From contig NC_081824.1 in assembly GCF_030867095.1 (NCBI RefSeq), positions 118,986,162-119,050,161 on the forward strand: a stretch of 64,000 nucleotides of DNA, in the 5' to 3' direction. Origin of the DNA: Alligator mississippiensis (Eukaryota; Chordata; Crocodylia; Alligatoridae). The translations under genes were made by a program, and so were the position numbers. The number at the start of each line of letters is the position of its first letter. Position 1 is the stretch's first letter. Below are positions 1 through 10,463 of this stretch, piece by piece. The notes under the pieces were generated by a model. That model searched no databases. It saw only the letters and a program-made list of their open reading frames with translations, and was not told where the DNA came from.

Positions 1-550
1 GGCTTGTTTTGCCAGTGGTCGGCGGCGGTCGGGCGCCGCCCGGGTCTCAGCGAGATGCAGACTCCGGTGGGCGGGCGGCAGCTCCTGGGCGAGCAAGCCA
101 TGCGGCGCCACGAGCCGGGCGAGCACGAGGAGCAGGGAAGCGGGGAGCGAGCGCCTGCCCCGTGTCCTCGCAGGAGGGGCGGCGGCAGAGGCGCGGGCTC
201 TCCGCCGGGCCCGGGCGGGCTGCGAGCGGGGCACGAGGCTGAAGTTTGCCCGGGGCTCCGGGGGTGAAGGGCCGGCGGCGCGGGCTGCTCTCCCGCGGGT
301 GGGCTCGGAGGGCGAGGGCTCTGGGCTTGGCCGCCCCAGCTTCTGCATTGTCATGTGGGGGGGCGCCGGGTGACAGGAGGCGGCGGGAGTGCCCCGTAAC
401 CCCTCGTCGGGGCCGCCTGCAAGGCAAACCACCCCGGCAGCCCCGCTCCCCGCGCGTGTGCGCGTTTTGTGCGTGTGCGTTGCGCTCGCTGCGTGTGCTC
501 CGGGGAGGGCAGAGTGAGGGATCGGGGCTCCCGTGTGTGCGTGCGGGTGG

Positions 551-700
551 AGGGGGGTTCCCCTTGCAGCGCGTGTGCGCGCGCGCGTGTGCCGGGACGG
601 GGGTTCCCTTTGCAGCGCGCGCTTGTAGCACGCGTGTGTGCAAGGCGAGCGCGCGCCTGGCGGAGGAGGGGGGCGGGGGGGGAGTCCTCTTGCAGCCCCG
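551..700. repeat. Three-copy tandem repeat with Z-DNA-prone GC tracts, upstream of SLC35D3
   Basis: A unit of the form G-rich run, 'GTTCCCYTTGCAG', then alternating CG/TG sequence occurs near 551-590, 596-640 and 671-700, with the third copy more diverged. Between them lie purine-pyrimidine alternations such as the run of CGCG/TGTG at 571-590. It lies roughly 300-450 bp upstream of the start codon. A role in transcription is possible but not shown. Confidence 0.5.
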
Positions 701-856
701 CCGGCTCGGCCGCCCCCGCGCCCTCGGGGCAAGCGCGACCTCCCCGCGCTGCGGCAGTGCCCTGCGGGCCGGGCCGTGGCAGCTGCGGCGGTCGCGGCGG
801 TGCGGGCCGGGGCGCAGCCCAGCGCCGTCGGGGGGCGCGGCGCGGCGCGGCGCGGC

Positions 857-870
857 GGGGCGGGGGGCGG
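857..870 (+). promoter_or_regulatory. SLC35D3: Two abutting GC boxes (Sp1/KLF-type)
   Basis: Two back-to-back GGGGCGG motifs sit at 857-863 and 864-870, about 130 bp upstream of the SLC35D3 start codon, inside the CpG island. The motif is the classic Sp1/KLF binding core. In sequence this GC-rich such matches arise easily, so functional importance is inferred from position only. Confidence 0.35.
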
Positions 871-995
871 TCCCGCCGGGGTGTCCCCCACCCCCGGCCC
901 GGCCCGGCTCCGCCACTCAGCGCGCGGGGCCCCGCCCGCCGCCGGCCGCGCACATCCCGCAGCGCGGGGAGCAGCACCGGGGGGGCGGCCGCAGG

Positions 996-1431
996 ATGGC
1001 GCGGGGCCGGCGCCGGGCGCTGGGCGTCGCGGTGGCCGTGGCGCACGGGCTCTTCTCGGGCTCGCTCAACATCCTGCTGAAGCTGCTAGTGAGCCGCTAC
1101 CGCTTCGCCTTCCTCACGCTGCTGCAGTGCCTGAGCAGCGCCACGGCGGCGCTGAGCCTGGAGGCGCTGCGGCGCCTGGGGGCCGTGGCGCTGCCCCCCT
1201 TCGGCCTGGGGCTGGCGCGCCCCTTCGCCGGGCTGGCGGCGCTGGCCACGCTGCAGTCCAGCCTCACGCTCTGGGCGCTGCGCGGCCTCAGCCTGCCCAT
1301 GTATGTGGTCTTCAAGCGCTGCCTGCCCCTGGCCACGCTGCTGCTCGGCGTCCTGGTGCTCCACAACGGCGCGCCCTCGCCCGGCGTCCTGGCCGCCGTG
1401 CTCGTCACCACCTGCGGCGCCGCGCTGGCAG
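996..1431 (+). CDS. SLC35D3: SLC35D3 coding exon 1 (solute carrier family 35 member D3)
   Basis: This exon encodes the first 145 residues plus one base of codon 146. The ATG at 996 has a strong context (A at -3, G at +4). The protein starts MARGRRRALG and runs straight into the first membrane helix. Hydrophobic segments cover roughly residues 9-30, 36-55, 66-90 and 108-145. The segment around residues 99-112 (SLPMYVVFKRCLPL) and the stretch LQSSLTLWALRGLSLP are near-identical to mammalian SLC35D3. The exon ends CTGGCAG|GTGAGC, a good donor, phase 1. SLC35D3 belongs to the nucleotide-sugar transporter family (drug/metabolite transporter fold). In mouse it is needed for platelet dense-granule formation and has been linked to ER exit of the dopamine D1 receptor; its transported substrate is not firmly settled. 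The upstream frame happens to be open back to about 246, but that stretch looks like CpG-island sequence, so 996 is preferred. Confidence 0.96.
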
Positions 1432-1450
1432 GTGAGCGACCCCCGGCGTC

Positions 1451-1900
1451 CCGGCCCGCACTGCCCTGCCTGATCTCCAGGACCCCGGCCCTGCACTGCA
1501 CTGCCTGCTCCCGGACCCAGCCCCGCACTGCCCCTCCAGATCCCCAGGACGCCAGCCCTGCATTGCCATGTCCGATCCCAGATCCCAGCTCCGCACTGCC
1601 CCTCCAGCTCTCCCGGATCCCAGCCCCGCATTACCCTGCCTGCTCCCGGATCCCAGCCCCGCACTGTCTTGCCTAGTCTCCAAGATCCCAGCCCCGCACT
1701 GCCTTGCCTGCTCCCGGATCCCAGCCCCCGCACTGCCCCGTCCTGCTGCACTCCCAGATCTGAGCCCCGCGGGATGCCAGCCCTGCTTTGTGCTCGCTCC
1801 CTGCCCCGGATCGCAGCCCCCAGCGCTCCGCCGCCTCCCGGGATCCCAGCTCTGCCCGGCCCCAGCCGGGCTCTGTGCCCTGCCTCTCCCCGGGATCCCC
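1451..1900 (+). repeat. 33-35 bp minisatellite in the SLC35D3 intron
   Basis: About a dozen imperfect units of 33-35 bp follow the donor site closely. Each contains the core 'AGCCCCGCACTGCC' followed by a 'CTGCTCCCGGATCCC'-like end. Units are clear from about 1451 to 1740 and become irregular in length and sequence towards 1900. Such GC-rich arrays are often length-polymorphic. Confidence 0.85.
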
Positions 1901-2456
1901 CCGCGCCCCGACCTCCAGCCCCGCTCCCGCTCCACTGCCCCGTCCCGTCGCCCCCGGGACCCTCCTGCTCGCCCAGCACAGAGATCGCCCTCCCAGCCCA
2001 TCGCCTCCGGCCCCGCTCCCCGGGCTCGGGCAGCGGGCTGCGTCTCCTGGCTCGGGCAGGAGCCTCGGGACCAGAAGGGGAAAAGCACGTGCTCCGTTGT
2101 GCACTGGGACCAAACCCCGGGCTTAACCCAGAAGGAGCGCACGGGGAACCGAAAAGCTGTTCCCGGCTGGGGCTGAGATGGGGGAGCCGGAGGCAGAGGC
2201 AGCAGCAGAGGTGGAGCTCCTTGGGATGTTGTCTGTCATCCTCCTTTCTTGTGTGTCTGTGTGTTCAGGGACAGGGATAGCCGGGCAGTTTCTTCCACGA
2301 GAGAAGATAACTCGTTTGAGGGAGAGTGCGCCCCCCTCTCCCCTCCTTGCCTAGGTTGGCTTAGGAGAATCAGAAGTTAAAGGGGTGGCTTTGAAATGAG
2401 GTAGACAGGTAGATCTTGTCTGTGATCAAAACCACTCCTGTGCCATCTCCAGAGAA

Positions 2457-2930
2457 ACGTGGATGTGTGGTGTGTGATGCTGCAGACCTGCCTGTGGCAC
2501 CACATGCTTTACATGCAGGCATTCCCTGTGCTGCTACTTTGCTGTGGGGGTAGAGGGGGAGGTTGACCCCAGGAAATCCTGGGGTCAAAAAGCCCTCACT
2601 GAAAAAAAGCAGGGTCATGCACATGGCAGCAGTGCATGCTGCTCAAAAGCAGAGCCTTGCAGGCTGGAGCCACACACCAGCTGCTGGCCAGGCTTCCTGC
2701 CATGGGTGCAGCCCTGGGACACCCCCAGGACCCCAGGTAAGGTTGCTGGGGCCAGCACAGTTGCTGGCCCCAGCCTCCTCTACCTCACTCAGGGTAACCT
2801 GCCGCATGTCAAAGTGCATGTGCACGGGTGCTCCCCAGGGGCAAGTAACAGCAGCGTACAGTGTGTTGCTGCTACTTGTTCCTGGGGAGCCAAACATCCA
2901 TGCTTATTTGGATGCACCTCTGGTGTCTTT
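2457..2930. mobile_element. Non-autonomous DNA transposon (MITE family A, copy 1)
   Basis: This copy shares an ordered series of motifs with copies at about 44667-45205 and 58725-59115: 'CTGCAGACCTGC', 'GACCCCAGGAAATCCTGGGGTCAAAAA', then 'CATGGCAGCAGTGCATGCTGC', and a right end 'TTTGGATGCACC'. The left end of the 44667 copy, 'GGTGCATCCAAA', is the inverse of this right end, so these are terminal inverted repeats. An internal perfect palindrome with 13-bp arms (GCTGGGGCCAGCA) lies near 2737-2770. No transposase is encoded. The superfamily is not certain; hAT-like is likely. Confidence 0.6.
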
Positions 2931-3105
2931 TTCCAGGAGAGCAGAACTTGGGAGTCCAGTCACAAGTCATGGGACTGAGTGACACTCTTTTAAATGGTTG
3001 GTGCCTTCTTTTGCTCTAATGTCATAACTAATGCTTCTGTCTTACTCCCATCCACCCGCCGACTTGTAAATGCATTTTCCTTTGTCTTTCCCTCTCTCCT
3101 GGCAG

Positions 3106-3935
3106 GAGCGGGTGACCTGAGTGGTGATCTCATGGGGTATGTGACAGGAGTGCTGGCTGTGGTGGTACATGCTGCCTATTTGGTGCTCATCCAAAAGACC
3201 AGTGCAGATAGTGACTATGGGCCCCTGACAGCCCAGTATGTCATTGCTGTTTCAGCCACTCCTTTGCTCATCATCTGCTCCTTTGCCAGTATGGATGCCA
3301 TCAACGTCTGGTCATTCCCTGGCTGGAAGGACCCGGCCATGGCATGCATCTTTATCGCATGTGTCTTGATTGGCTGTGCCATGAACTTTACCACCCTTCA
3401 CTGCACCTACATTAACTCAGCTGTGACCACAAGCTTCGTCGGGGTGGTAAAGAGCATAGCAACCATCACAGTGGGCATGGTGGCCTTTGATGATGTGGAG
3501 CCCACAAAGCTGTTTATAGCAGGTGTTGTGGTCAACACCTTGGGCTCTGTCATTTACTGTGTGGTCAAGTACATTGAAACCAGAAAGCAGAGCAATTATG
3601 AGGACCTGGAAAAAGAAGCAAGAGAGGAAGAAGAGAAAGGACATACTGGAGGTCAACCACCATTTGCAATGGAGGAGATCTCCCAGGAGAAGGGGACAGA
3701 GGAGACAGCAGTAGAGGAACAAGCAGAAAGGGACAGTGAGAGTATAGAGGAGCAACAGGACAACACAGTGGAGCCAGCAAAGGTGCCCAGTGTTCAAGGA
3801 GAAGTAAACAGCACTGAAGGAGTTAACAAGAGCTCACTGAAGGATGCCTATCTTGGAGTATGGAGGTTAGTTAGGGGGGGTAATTATATAAAGAAAGATT
3901 ATTTGATAGAAAATGAGGAGTTACCAAGTCCCTGA
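3106..3935 (+). CDS. SLC35D3: SLC35D3 coding exon 2
   Basis: The acceptor CTGGCAG|GAGCGG completes a Gly codon with the last base of exon 1, giving ...AALAGAGDLSGD, as in mammals. The exon carries the rest of the transporter, ending in TGA at 3933-3935. Total protein length is 421 residues, against 416 that I recall for human. Membrane helices recur through the first two thirds; 'GCAMNFTTLHCTYINSAVTT' and 'GVVKSIATITVGMVAF' are family hallmarks. After the last helix there is an acidic, Glu-rich, poorly conserved cytosolic stretch (about residues 345-388). A very conserved C-terminal block then follows, SLKDAYLGVWRLVRG and KKDYLIENEELPSP, whose conservation suggests a trafficking or partner-binding role (inference). 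No truncation or frame problem is seen. Confidence 0.97.
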
Positions 3936-4124
3936 AAAGCAGGTTTTAAAAAGGGAATGTCTTAAGGCTTGAGGAAATATTTATTTATTTTTTGCATAGA
4001 GAAGGAAGGCAGGATGCACGTTTTTCACATCAGCACTGACGAATCCAACTTGTTTAGGATTGTTTTACCTCACCATCCACAAAGGATGTGTTAATCTGCT
4101 TACACTATAAAATCACTCCCATGA

Positions 4125-4240
4125 CTGAAACAGTTAAACTGATGTAGAAATCTGTGCATTGGACTTACATTGGTGTAATTCCATTGCCTTGAGTAGAGTT
4201 ACTCCTGACAGCTATGTGAGATCAGAATCAGACCTGGAGG
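4125..4240. repeat. Old interspersed repeat
   Basis: The segment 'TTACATTGGTGTAATTCCATTGCC...GAGTTACTCC...GATCAGAATCAGACC' resembles a palindromic ancient repeat common in reptile genomes, with words about added 'TTACACC' and 'GGAGTTACTCC'. It is heavily decayed. The family name is not certain. Confidence 0.35.
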
Positions 4241-4465
4241 GTGAGAAGCTCTGATCAGAATGATAAAGGCCTTATTCTGGTAGGTTATTACATTGAGGGC
4301 TCTGCAGGTTGTTTTTATTTTATTTTTATTGATGGATAATTTATTTGCCAATAATGTAATTGCCATTCACCTGAAACTATATGTGAATTCAGGTTAAATT
4401 CAGTAACTGTTTTGAGCAGATAAAACAGGTTACAAATGTTAATATTAAGCATTTTGATTCTGGGG

Positions 4466-4625
4466 TTAGATTCTCCAAATTGGTAAGAAGATGGGTGCGG
4501 GTGCTGCTCTCTCCTTCTCCTCTCTATCCGTCCCTTTATGACGCTCATTTAGGTTGAAATCTCCTTTCCTACTGATTCAGAGCAGGGGTTTAAACAAGAT
4601 ATCTGTCTCTCAGAACAGCAGTCTA
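4466..4625 (+). repeat. 160-bp repeat, copy 1 (partner at 10119-10277)
   Basis: About 160 bp, beginning 'TAGATTCTCC' and ending 'CAGAACAGCAGTCTA', recurs in the same orientation at 10119-10277 with roughly 85-90% identity by eye. Shared landmarks are 'CCCTTTATGACGCTCAT', 'AGGTTGAAATCTCCTTTC' and 'AGAGCAGGGGTTTAAACAAG'. I do not recognise the family. This copy lies in the candidate SLC35D3 3' UTR. Confidence 0.75.
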
Positions 4626-6019
4626 CCCAACAAGCTATGGTGTATTCTGGAGCAGACGTGTCCCAGTCTGTCCTGTGCTTTATATAGCGTGAAACAGCTT
4701 CAACAGGAGAGCTTAAGAGAGAAAAGCTCTTGTCACCCTGCAGTGAGGATATTTTCTAGGAAGTGGAAGACCCTGAGTCAGATTCTTGCTCTGAGTTAAG
4801 CAGGGGAGGGATTTAAACCTGGGTCTCCCCTACTTACGGTGAATGTCCAAATCACAGGGTTACAAGGTATGAGGGAGGGTATCACTAGAACAACACATTG
4901 AAATGAATTATTTTGGTTCACTGTAAAATGTTGGTTTTAGATGAGTCCAAACCAATTTTTGGTTGAGCGGCTGAACTGAAAAATCAATTATTCCTACAGC
5001 TTTAACTACATACCAGCCAGCAATGCCTATTACAATCATATGGTCACTGAATTAGGCCCACGGTGCACTGAAACCACTGAGGCTTCTCTCAGAAGCAAAA
5101 TTTTTCCTTGGCATTAAATGCTTGCAGGATTGGGTCCTAAAGCAGTTAGTTTGTTTTAGATTTATACCAGTTTACAGGCATATACACATACAATGTCATT
5201 TTAATGGAGATTTCAGAAACTGACAAGTCATTTTAAGTGGGTTTTGAAAGAGATGGTGGTCAGCACCACAGATGTACTATGACAGAGTTTATAATCTGGG
5301 CTTTTTGAGGACGTGGCACATAGGTCTGTCTGCAGCACTTAACATATAACTGCACTGAAGTAACAAGAGCCATTTACTGTGATCTGCAATATCATGTTTA
5401 CTTTCTGTTCAGCCTCCTCATTGTATTTTCAAATAATTGCCCTATTTATTCTTTTTAGAATAATTTAACTTCTTTTGTTTGTTGGTTGGTTTTTTAATGC
5501 ATCCTTGCATAAGGACGTTGATTTCTATGACCTGGAGTTCACGTACTATTAAAATAATTTTATGTTTTGCTACCCATGCAGGCCACTGAACACCACATTC
5601 ATTTCTAATCAATTTGCACTGCGTTCAATATTCTGTGTCTACTGGTAAGGTAGAATTATGTACTAACCGAATTGCAGCCTTAGAGATCCTGGCATACAAC
5701 ACTATTACCTGTTTGGCATATTTAAAAACATGCTGTAAAAAGCTATACTCTTACATTCATATTACAAGACTTTTTACACATGCCAAGTGGAAATGTGATG
5801 GTTTGCTGCTTATTGTTGAAGTATCAGTGGAAACATATGGAAAATCTAACAGTCTTTAACTGTTTAAAGCTGCTGTTACAATTTTGTACATTTGCATGTA
5901 CAGTAAAAATGTGGTTATCCTGTATCTTGTTTATATTTAAACATTAGTGTTTAATACCCCCTTCATTAAAATGGGGACTTGGCTAATGCAACCCTGTTTT
6001 CCAGTGGAGACTGTTGCAA

Positions 6020-6111
6020 AATAAAATAAAAATATTGCCTCGTGCTGAGGTATTTTTAATTGCATAAATCAAAGACTTCAATTAATCTGGAGAATGAGAT
6101 GTGGAAATAAA
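6020..6111 (+). terminator. SLC35D3: Candidate polyadenylation signals of SLC35D3
   Basis: Three AATAAA hexamers sit at 6020-6025, 6025-6030 and 6106-6111 on the coding strand of SLC35D3, with T-rich sequence downstream. The last is best placed for cleavage near 6130. Confidence 0.4.
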
Positions 6112-6134
6112 ATGCACTGCTTTACAGAAGTCTC

Positions 6135-7649
6135 TTGCTTTTCTTATTGATTCTGTTCTAGGGTACTCATTTTTATTTTGCTTTACTAATGCTTGTGCCT
6201 GTTTAATTTCTATGCACCTATGCCATGTTACACCATAACTACCAAACATTATGAACCCAGGGAATAGGCATGTCCAAAAAACACAAGGATTCCCAACTGG
6301 CTGTGAAGCGCCAAGTATCTTATGATTTCCCTGACCAAAAAATCTAGGATGTTTCAGTAGTACAAGTGTTGGTCTGCTCTCAGTTTAGAATAATAATACT
6401 AACAAAGTTGACAGCTCTTAATATTATTATTTAAAGCTAATGGATAAATGCTAACTATTTCTTTCTCATGATTACCCTGAGAGGTGGGTATAATTCAATC
6501 CTCTAGCTTTGAACCAAAGTAACTAATTAGCTAGCAGGTTAAAGGTGTAGTGATGTGAATGGCGCAGTATATTCAATCTGTTGGTTATTGTAGGATGTTG
6601 ATTGCCTGTCTGTTTAGCTTAAATGTCCAAAGATATGTGCATTCAGGAAGCTGGAGAGAAAAGAGACTGTCCTTGTGCCGCAGTAATAAATGGATAAAGC
6701 ATATGATGACTTTAAAAAAAACATTAATTTGAAAGTCAATGTGCCACAGAACAACACCTGGTGTGCCACTACAAAGCAGAGAAATAACAGAAACCAGTCA
6801 AACAAAGCCAGACTTATAGCTTTATATAATTCATTTCTAAAAGAAACAAAAATGAAGTCAGCTACCTGTGGAGACAGTGAAATTTTGGTTTTCTTTAGAA
6901 ATAAGTTTAAAAAACCAGACTTTTGAAAACTTGATTCTAGCTTGTTGCTATAAACTGCTTTCCTTCCTCCTGCAGAATAAAGAGATGGTAACAAAAGATA
7001 ATTTATTTTAAAAATAGGTTAACTTTTTTATAAACTCCTATATAAGTTCATGGCTTGTTTACTGTTATAACTTAATAGCCACCGTTAACCAAATATTTAA
7101 TTACATCTGTTTGCTGCAGCCAAAGATTTAAGCATCTGGAAAAGTGAAGATTTTTTAGCTCTGATCTTTAAATTAACTTATGAACATCCTACAGCTGTGA
7201 GTGGTAAAGGTTTAACACCAAAGATCTCAGCCTTCTCATACTCTTTGCCCCTGTTGTATATAATTCCCCAGATTGTTTTGATGTTTCTTCTCTGGCTTTT
7301 AACCTGAAGATTCTACAAGCACAGAACAGGCAATCAACTCTGCCCATCAATTAGCTGCTACGTTCATGCTTCAATAGTTCCCTGGAGGTCATTGGAAAGC
7401 TGTTCACTCAGAGCATGCTCATTTCTGTAATTTATGAGCAGGCCATTGTCTTTCTCTTTCTCTCTCTCTCTTTCCATGTCCACCTCTATTATTCACTCTG
7501 GAGCAATTCCAGTTTTCTGTGCCTAGCCTTAGTATCTCAGTGCTGGAGAGACCCAAGATGAAAAATCCTCTCCTCAAGGTAATGGAATGGCAAAGAACTC
7601 ACCATGAATTAATTGCCTCCTCCTTCTGTGGTGGAGGGAAGGACCAGAG
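6135..7649. other. Intergenic, no gene seen
   Basis: AT-rich intergenic DNA. A decayed MIR/CORE-type SINE tail on the - strand is plausible at about 6420-6540 ('TTACCCTGAGAGGTGGGTA'). A CT-rich microsatellite lies at about 7447-7476. No open frame here has codon or protein features of a real gene. Confidence 0.5.
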
Positions 7650-7861
7650 CAAGGGTGCTCAACCTCTGGCCCTTGGGCCAGATCCAACCTGCGGCTCCAT
7701 GCCATTTGGCTTATGGGACTCCCATAGGTCCAGAGGTTTGGCAGTGGGGGAGTAGTGGCATTGCTCCCCTGCTGCCAAGTCTCTGGACCCATGGGGAACC
7801 CTGAGCTCTGAACACTGACTCTGCATGCATCTGACCCAAGCATGCAGAGCTGGCAACACTG
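7650..7861. mobile_element. hAT non-autonomous element with perfect 8-bp target duplication
   Basis: The element begins 'CAAGGGTGCTCAACC' and ends 'TGGCAACACTG'. It is flanked on both sides by GACCAGAG (7642-7649 and 7862-7869), an exact 8-bp target-site duplication, the size made by hAT transposases. At 212 bp it is far too short to encode a transposase. The start 'GTGCTCAACCTCTGGCCC' is typical of amniote hAT-Charlie-type short elements. Confidence 0.85.
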
Positions 7862-8224
7862 GACCAGAGGAAATTTGTGACTGCAGTGCTCTCTGCCCAT
7901 ACCTGTGTTCTTGGCTTAACACAGATTCCCTGTAGAGCAGTGCTACCTGCAAGGTGTATGCGAGGAGAGATCTGGCTTCACCTCTACCAAGCAGCTGAAG
8001 CTCCCTGGCTTTACTGCAGTGAGTACCCCTATTTGTAGAGATAAGGGTAGAATATGGTGTTGATGTAACATAGGTAAAATAAACTCTGAAAGAAATTTTT
8101 TCACAGAAAGAGTGTTTCCACATATGTGAACTTGCAAGGAAGGTAATTTAGGAAACACCTCTATAATTATTCACAATTTGGCAAAGCATTGTGTAACACA
8201 TTTTTTTTCTTACAAGTCATGCCT

Positions 8225-8330
8225 AGTAACTGCAGTGGAGGATCAGAGTGCTTGGTGTTGTAACAAAGAAGACAGTTCCTGCCTTAGAAAGCTTACAGTC
8301 TAGGTACCATAGTATACACAACCAGGTAGA
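8225..8330 (-). repeat. Old SINE-tail fragment (CORE/MIR-associated type)
   Basis: The words 'AGACAGTTCCTGCCTTAGAAAGCTTACAGTCTAGG' (parts of it) match the common old tail 'agacagtccctgccccaaagagcttacaatctaa'. A similar tail lies at about 20879-20995. Heavily diverged. Confidence 0.4.
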
Positions 8331-8973
8331 CAAGGTGAGTCCAGGCTGGTAGGCTAAGGTGGTAACAAAATGAACATATGTAAGCAGAAAAGAAAAAAGT
8401 CTCAGCTTTGGGTAAAGGTTTTAGGTATTAACAATGGGCCAAAATAAAAGGCCTCTATCAGTTCCTCTCACAATATTTATGGGGAGTCAGAATCCAAACC
8501 TGTCTTCAAAATTTACAGCTGAAATAATAACAAGAATAAAAACCCCCATCACCACCACAACAAAAACAGAGATAAATGGTACTGTTGTCAAAATCTGGAC
8601 ATGTATCTTAATTGTGTAGCTTGCTGGAAATTACACAAGCAAATGCAAAACACAGATAACCTGACTGGATAATATGCTCGAGCATTTTATGGATCTAATG
8701 TTGAGGATTCTAAGGTTATTTATTATTGGAGAAATAGAAGACATTCTACATTGGACACATAGCTTTGTGACTACATTTGTATTTTCCTTGGTAGGTAAGA
8801 TAAAGGTGACAGGAGTGTCATTTTTAAATGACATTGTGTATCCTTTCTTCCAGGTACTACTAGGCAGTAATATAGGCCAAACTCAAATAATACTGGCTTT
8901 AGCCTCTACCCAGAAACCCGGGAAAACTAAACTATACCACTGAAGAGCAAAATACCCCCATTTGCAAATAGTA

Positions 8974-9419
8974 GGTGCATCTACATGTGCAATTAATGAG
9001 CAGTAAGGTTACTGTGCAGTAAAATAAGATACACTAAGATATGGCTGGGAATGTGTCTACATGTGCACCTTATTGGGAGCAGATTTGCACCCAATGGGAG
9101 CAGCCCAGTCCAGGGCTGCTCTTGCCCTACTCTGCTCTTGTGTAGCAGCCAAGAGGAACTCCAGGCTCCCGCGGGTGCCAGTGACCCCCTGCTGCTTGGG
9201 CTGACCAGGAGTAAAATTGCTCCCGGTCAGATTCTACATGTGCGCTACTGCACATTACCTAATGCACTGTTTATCTAGTACCTGCATGTGTTGGTAGTAG
9301 TAAACAGTGCTTTAGACTAATTTAATGCACAGTAAGTCCAGCACGTGTAGACGGTGATGCTTTACTGTGCATTAGATTAGTCTAATGTGCAGTAAAGCGT
9401 CTCATGTAGATGAGCCCAC
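8974..9419. mobile_element. MITE with 'catctacatgtgca' termini, probably two nested copies
   Basis: The left end reads GGTGCATCTACATGTGC (8974-8990) and the right end reads CATGTAGATGAGCCC (about 9403-9417), which are inverse of each other. A second pair of termini ('GTGTCTACATGTGCACC' near 9053 and 'TTCTACATGTGCGC' near 9231) suggests a second element inside. A near-perfect 16-bp hairpin (TTTACTGTGCATTAGA and its inverse) lies at 9361-9396. No transposase. Confidence 0.6.
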
Positions 9420-10118
9420 TGGGTCCCAGAGGTTAATTAGGTCATCCCTGTGTTTTCCCTTCCCTTCTAACATACAACAATTTAGGATAGCCTGAATAAT
9501 TTACAGTATCTGATGCTATTCTCAAGATCCTTTGACAATTATTTTGGCCCAGCCCTCCTTCCACAGCTGCCTAATCCCAGTGAAACTACTGCTATTCTGG
9601 TACAAAGGAAGCCCTCACCAGAGCCTGTGATCCTCAACAGACTGCTGCTCTGTTCTAAGCTGCTTCAGCCCAAGCAGTACTTGCTGCCACTACTCCTAGG
9701 TTCCCATTGTGGTTGCCTTCTCTGCTATATCTCAGCTTATTGGGTCACTTCAGAGCAGCCTCTATAGTGGTAAGACCCTTTGCAGATGAATTGAGGGTCT
9801 ACAGGACCACCAGCTGATTTTTCACCATGATGTGGAGACACTGCTGGAGGAGTATGTGTGTCACACAAGGCTCCTACAAGGCTTTTAACACAAACAAGGC
9901 CCCTCATTTTCATCCCCTGTCCTTTTATAAACAGTCTCCCCCTCCACCCCCTTCTGGTGCATTGATCTGAGCCATGCTTCTAGGTGACAGTTTTTGAAAC
10001 TTACTTTCCAGTCATTGAGGTTTCTCTTCTGTTTACTAAAGTTTTCCTTCCTTAAGTGAATGACCCCATGTAGTTCCCGATGGCCCATCCCGTACATCTA
10101 CCTGCAGATACCTACATT

Positions 10119-10277
10119 TTAGATTCTCCGAACTAGTGAGAAGATGGGTGGGAGTGCTTCTCCCTCCTTCTCCTCTTTATCCATCCCTTTATGACGCTCA
10201 TCTAGGTTGAAATCTCCTTTCTGCCTGATTCAGAGCAGGGGTTTAAACAAGTTATCTGTCTCTCAGAACAGCAGTCT
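10119..10277 (+). repeat. 160-bp repeat, copy 2 (partner at 4466-4625)
   Basis: Same-orientation partner of the repeat at 4466-4625; both end in 'CAGAACAGCAGTCTA'. The family is unknown to me. Confidence 0.75.
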
Positions 10278-10463
10278 ATATTGGGGATATGTTGACCAAG
10301 GATGACTCCAGGCTACAGGCTTACACATTGGGTTTTTTTAGATAGTTTGTACTAATTTTCTAAAGTTGTGTGATGCAACTGGGAAAGACCAAGAAGGACG
10401 TCAACTGTTGTTTAATAGCTGTTAGCGTTTATTTGAACAAGAAATATAGACCTTCAGATCACT

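Larger units (their letters stand above)
1..1440. promoter_or_regulatory. SLC35D3: CpG island over the SLC35D3 promoter and first exon
   Basis: The first 1.4 kb is extremely GC-rich with CpG left intact, unlike the AT-rich, CpG-poor DNA that follows from about 2.2 kb. It runs off the left edge, so its true start is unseen. The island covers the upstream region, 5' UTR and whole first coding exon of SLC35D3. I see no clear TATA box close to the start codon, which fits a CpG-island promoter. The exact transcription start cannot be placed from sequence alone. Confidence 0.85.
1432..3105 (+). other. SLC35D3: SLC35D3 single coding intron
   Basis: The intron is bounded by GTGAGC at its 5' end and a pyrimidine-rich tract ending CTCCTGGCAG at its 3' end, phase 1 on both sides. 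It is 1,674 bp long. It holds a minisatellite (about 1451-1900), CpG-rich sequence up to about 2.2 kb, and a MITE copy (about 2457-2930). The two-coding-exon structure matches the mammalian gene. Confidence 0.9.
3936..6130 (+). other. SLC35D3: Candidate SLC35D3 3' UTR
   Basis: The AT-rich stretch after the stop codon has AATAAA hexamers at 6020-6025, 6025-6030 and 6106-6111, followed by a T-rich region near 6130-6180. No hexamer cluster this good lies earlier, so the transcript probably ends near 6130. The interval also holds old repeat pieces (about 4125-4240, 4466-4625 and 4785-4850). The assignment rests on signal position only. Confidence 0.4.

Noticed and set aside
246-1676. 476-codon open frame running through SLC35D3 exon 1 and beyond
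   Set aside because: Only 996-1431 has protein similarity. The upstream part is CpG-island sequence rich in Arg, Ala, Gly and Pro, and the downstream part reads through the splice donor into the minisatellite. Stop-poor GC-rich DNA explains the length.
47-2142. Several long - strand and alternate-frame open frames over the CpG island and minisatellite
   Set aside because: Low-complexity Arg/Ala/Gly/Pro composition, overlapping frames and no domain; a by-product of high GC.
3417-3797. 126-codon - strand frame opposite SLC35D3 exon 2
   Set aside because: It is the antisense shadow of a well-supported coding exon, with no similarity of its own.
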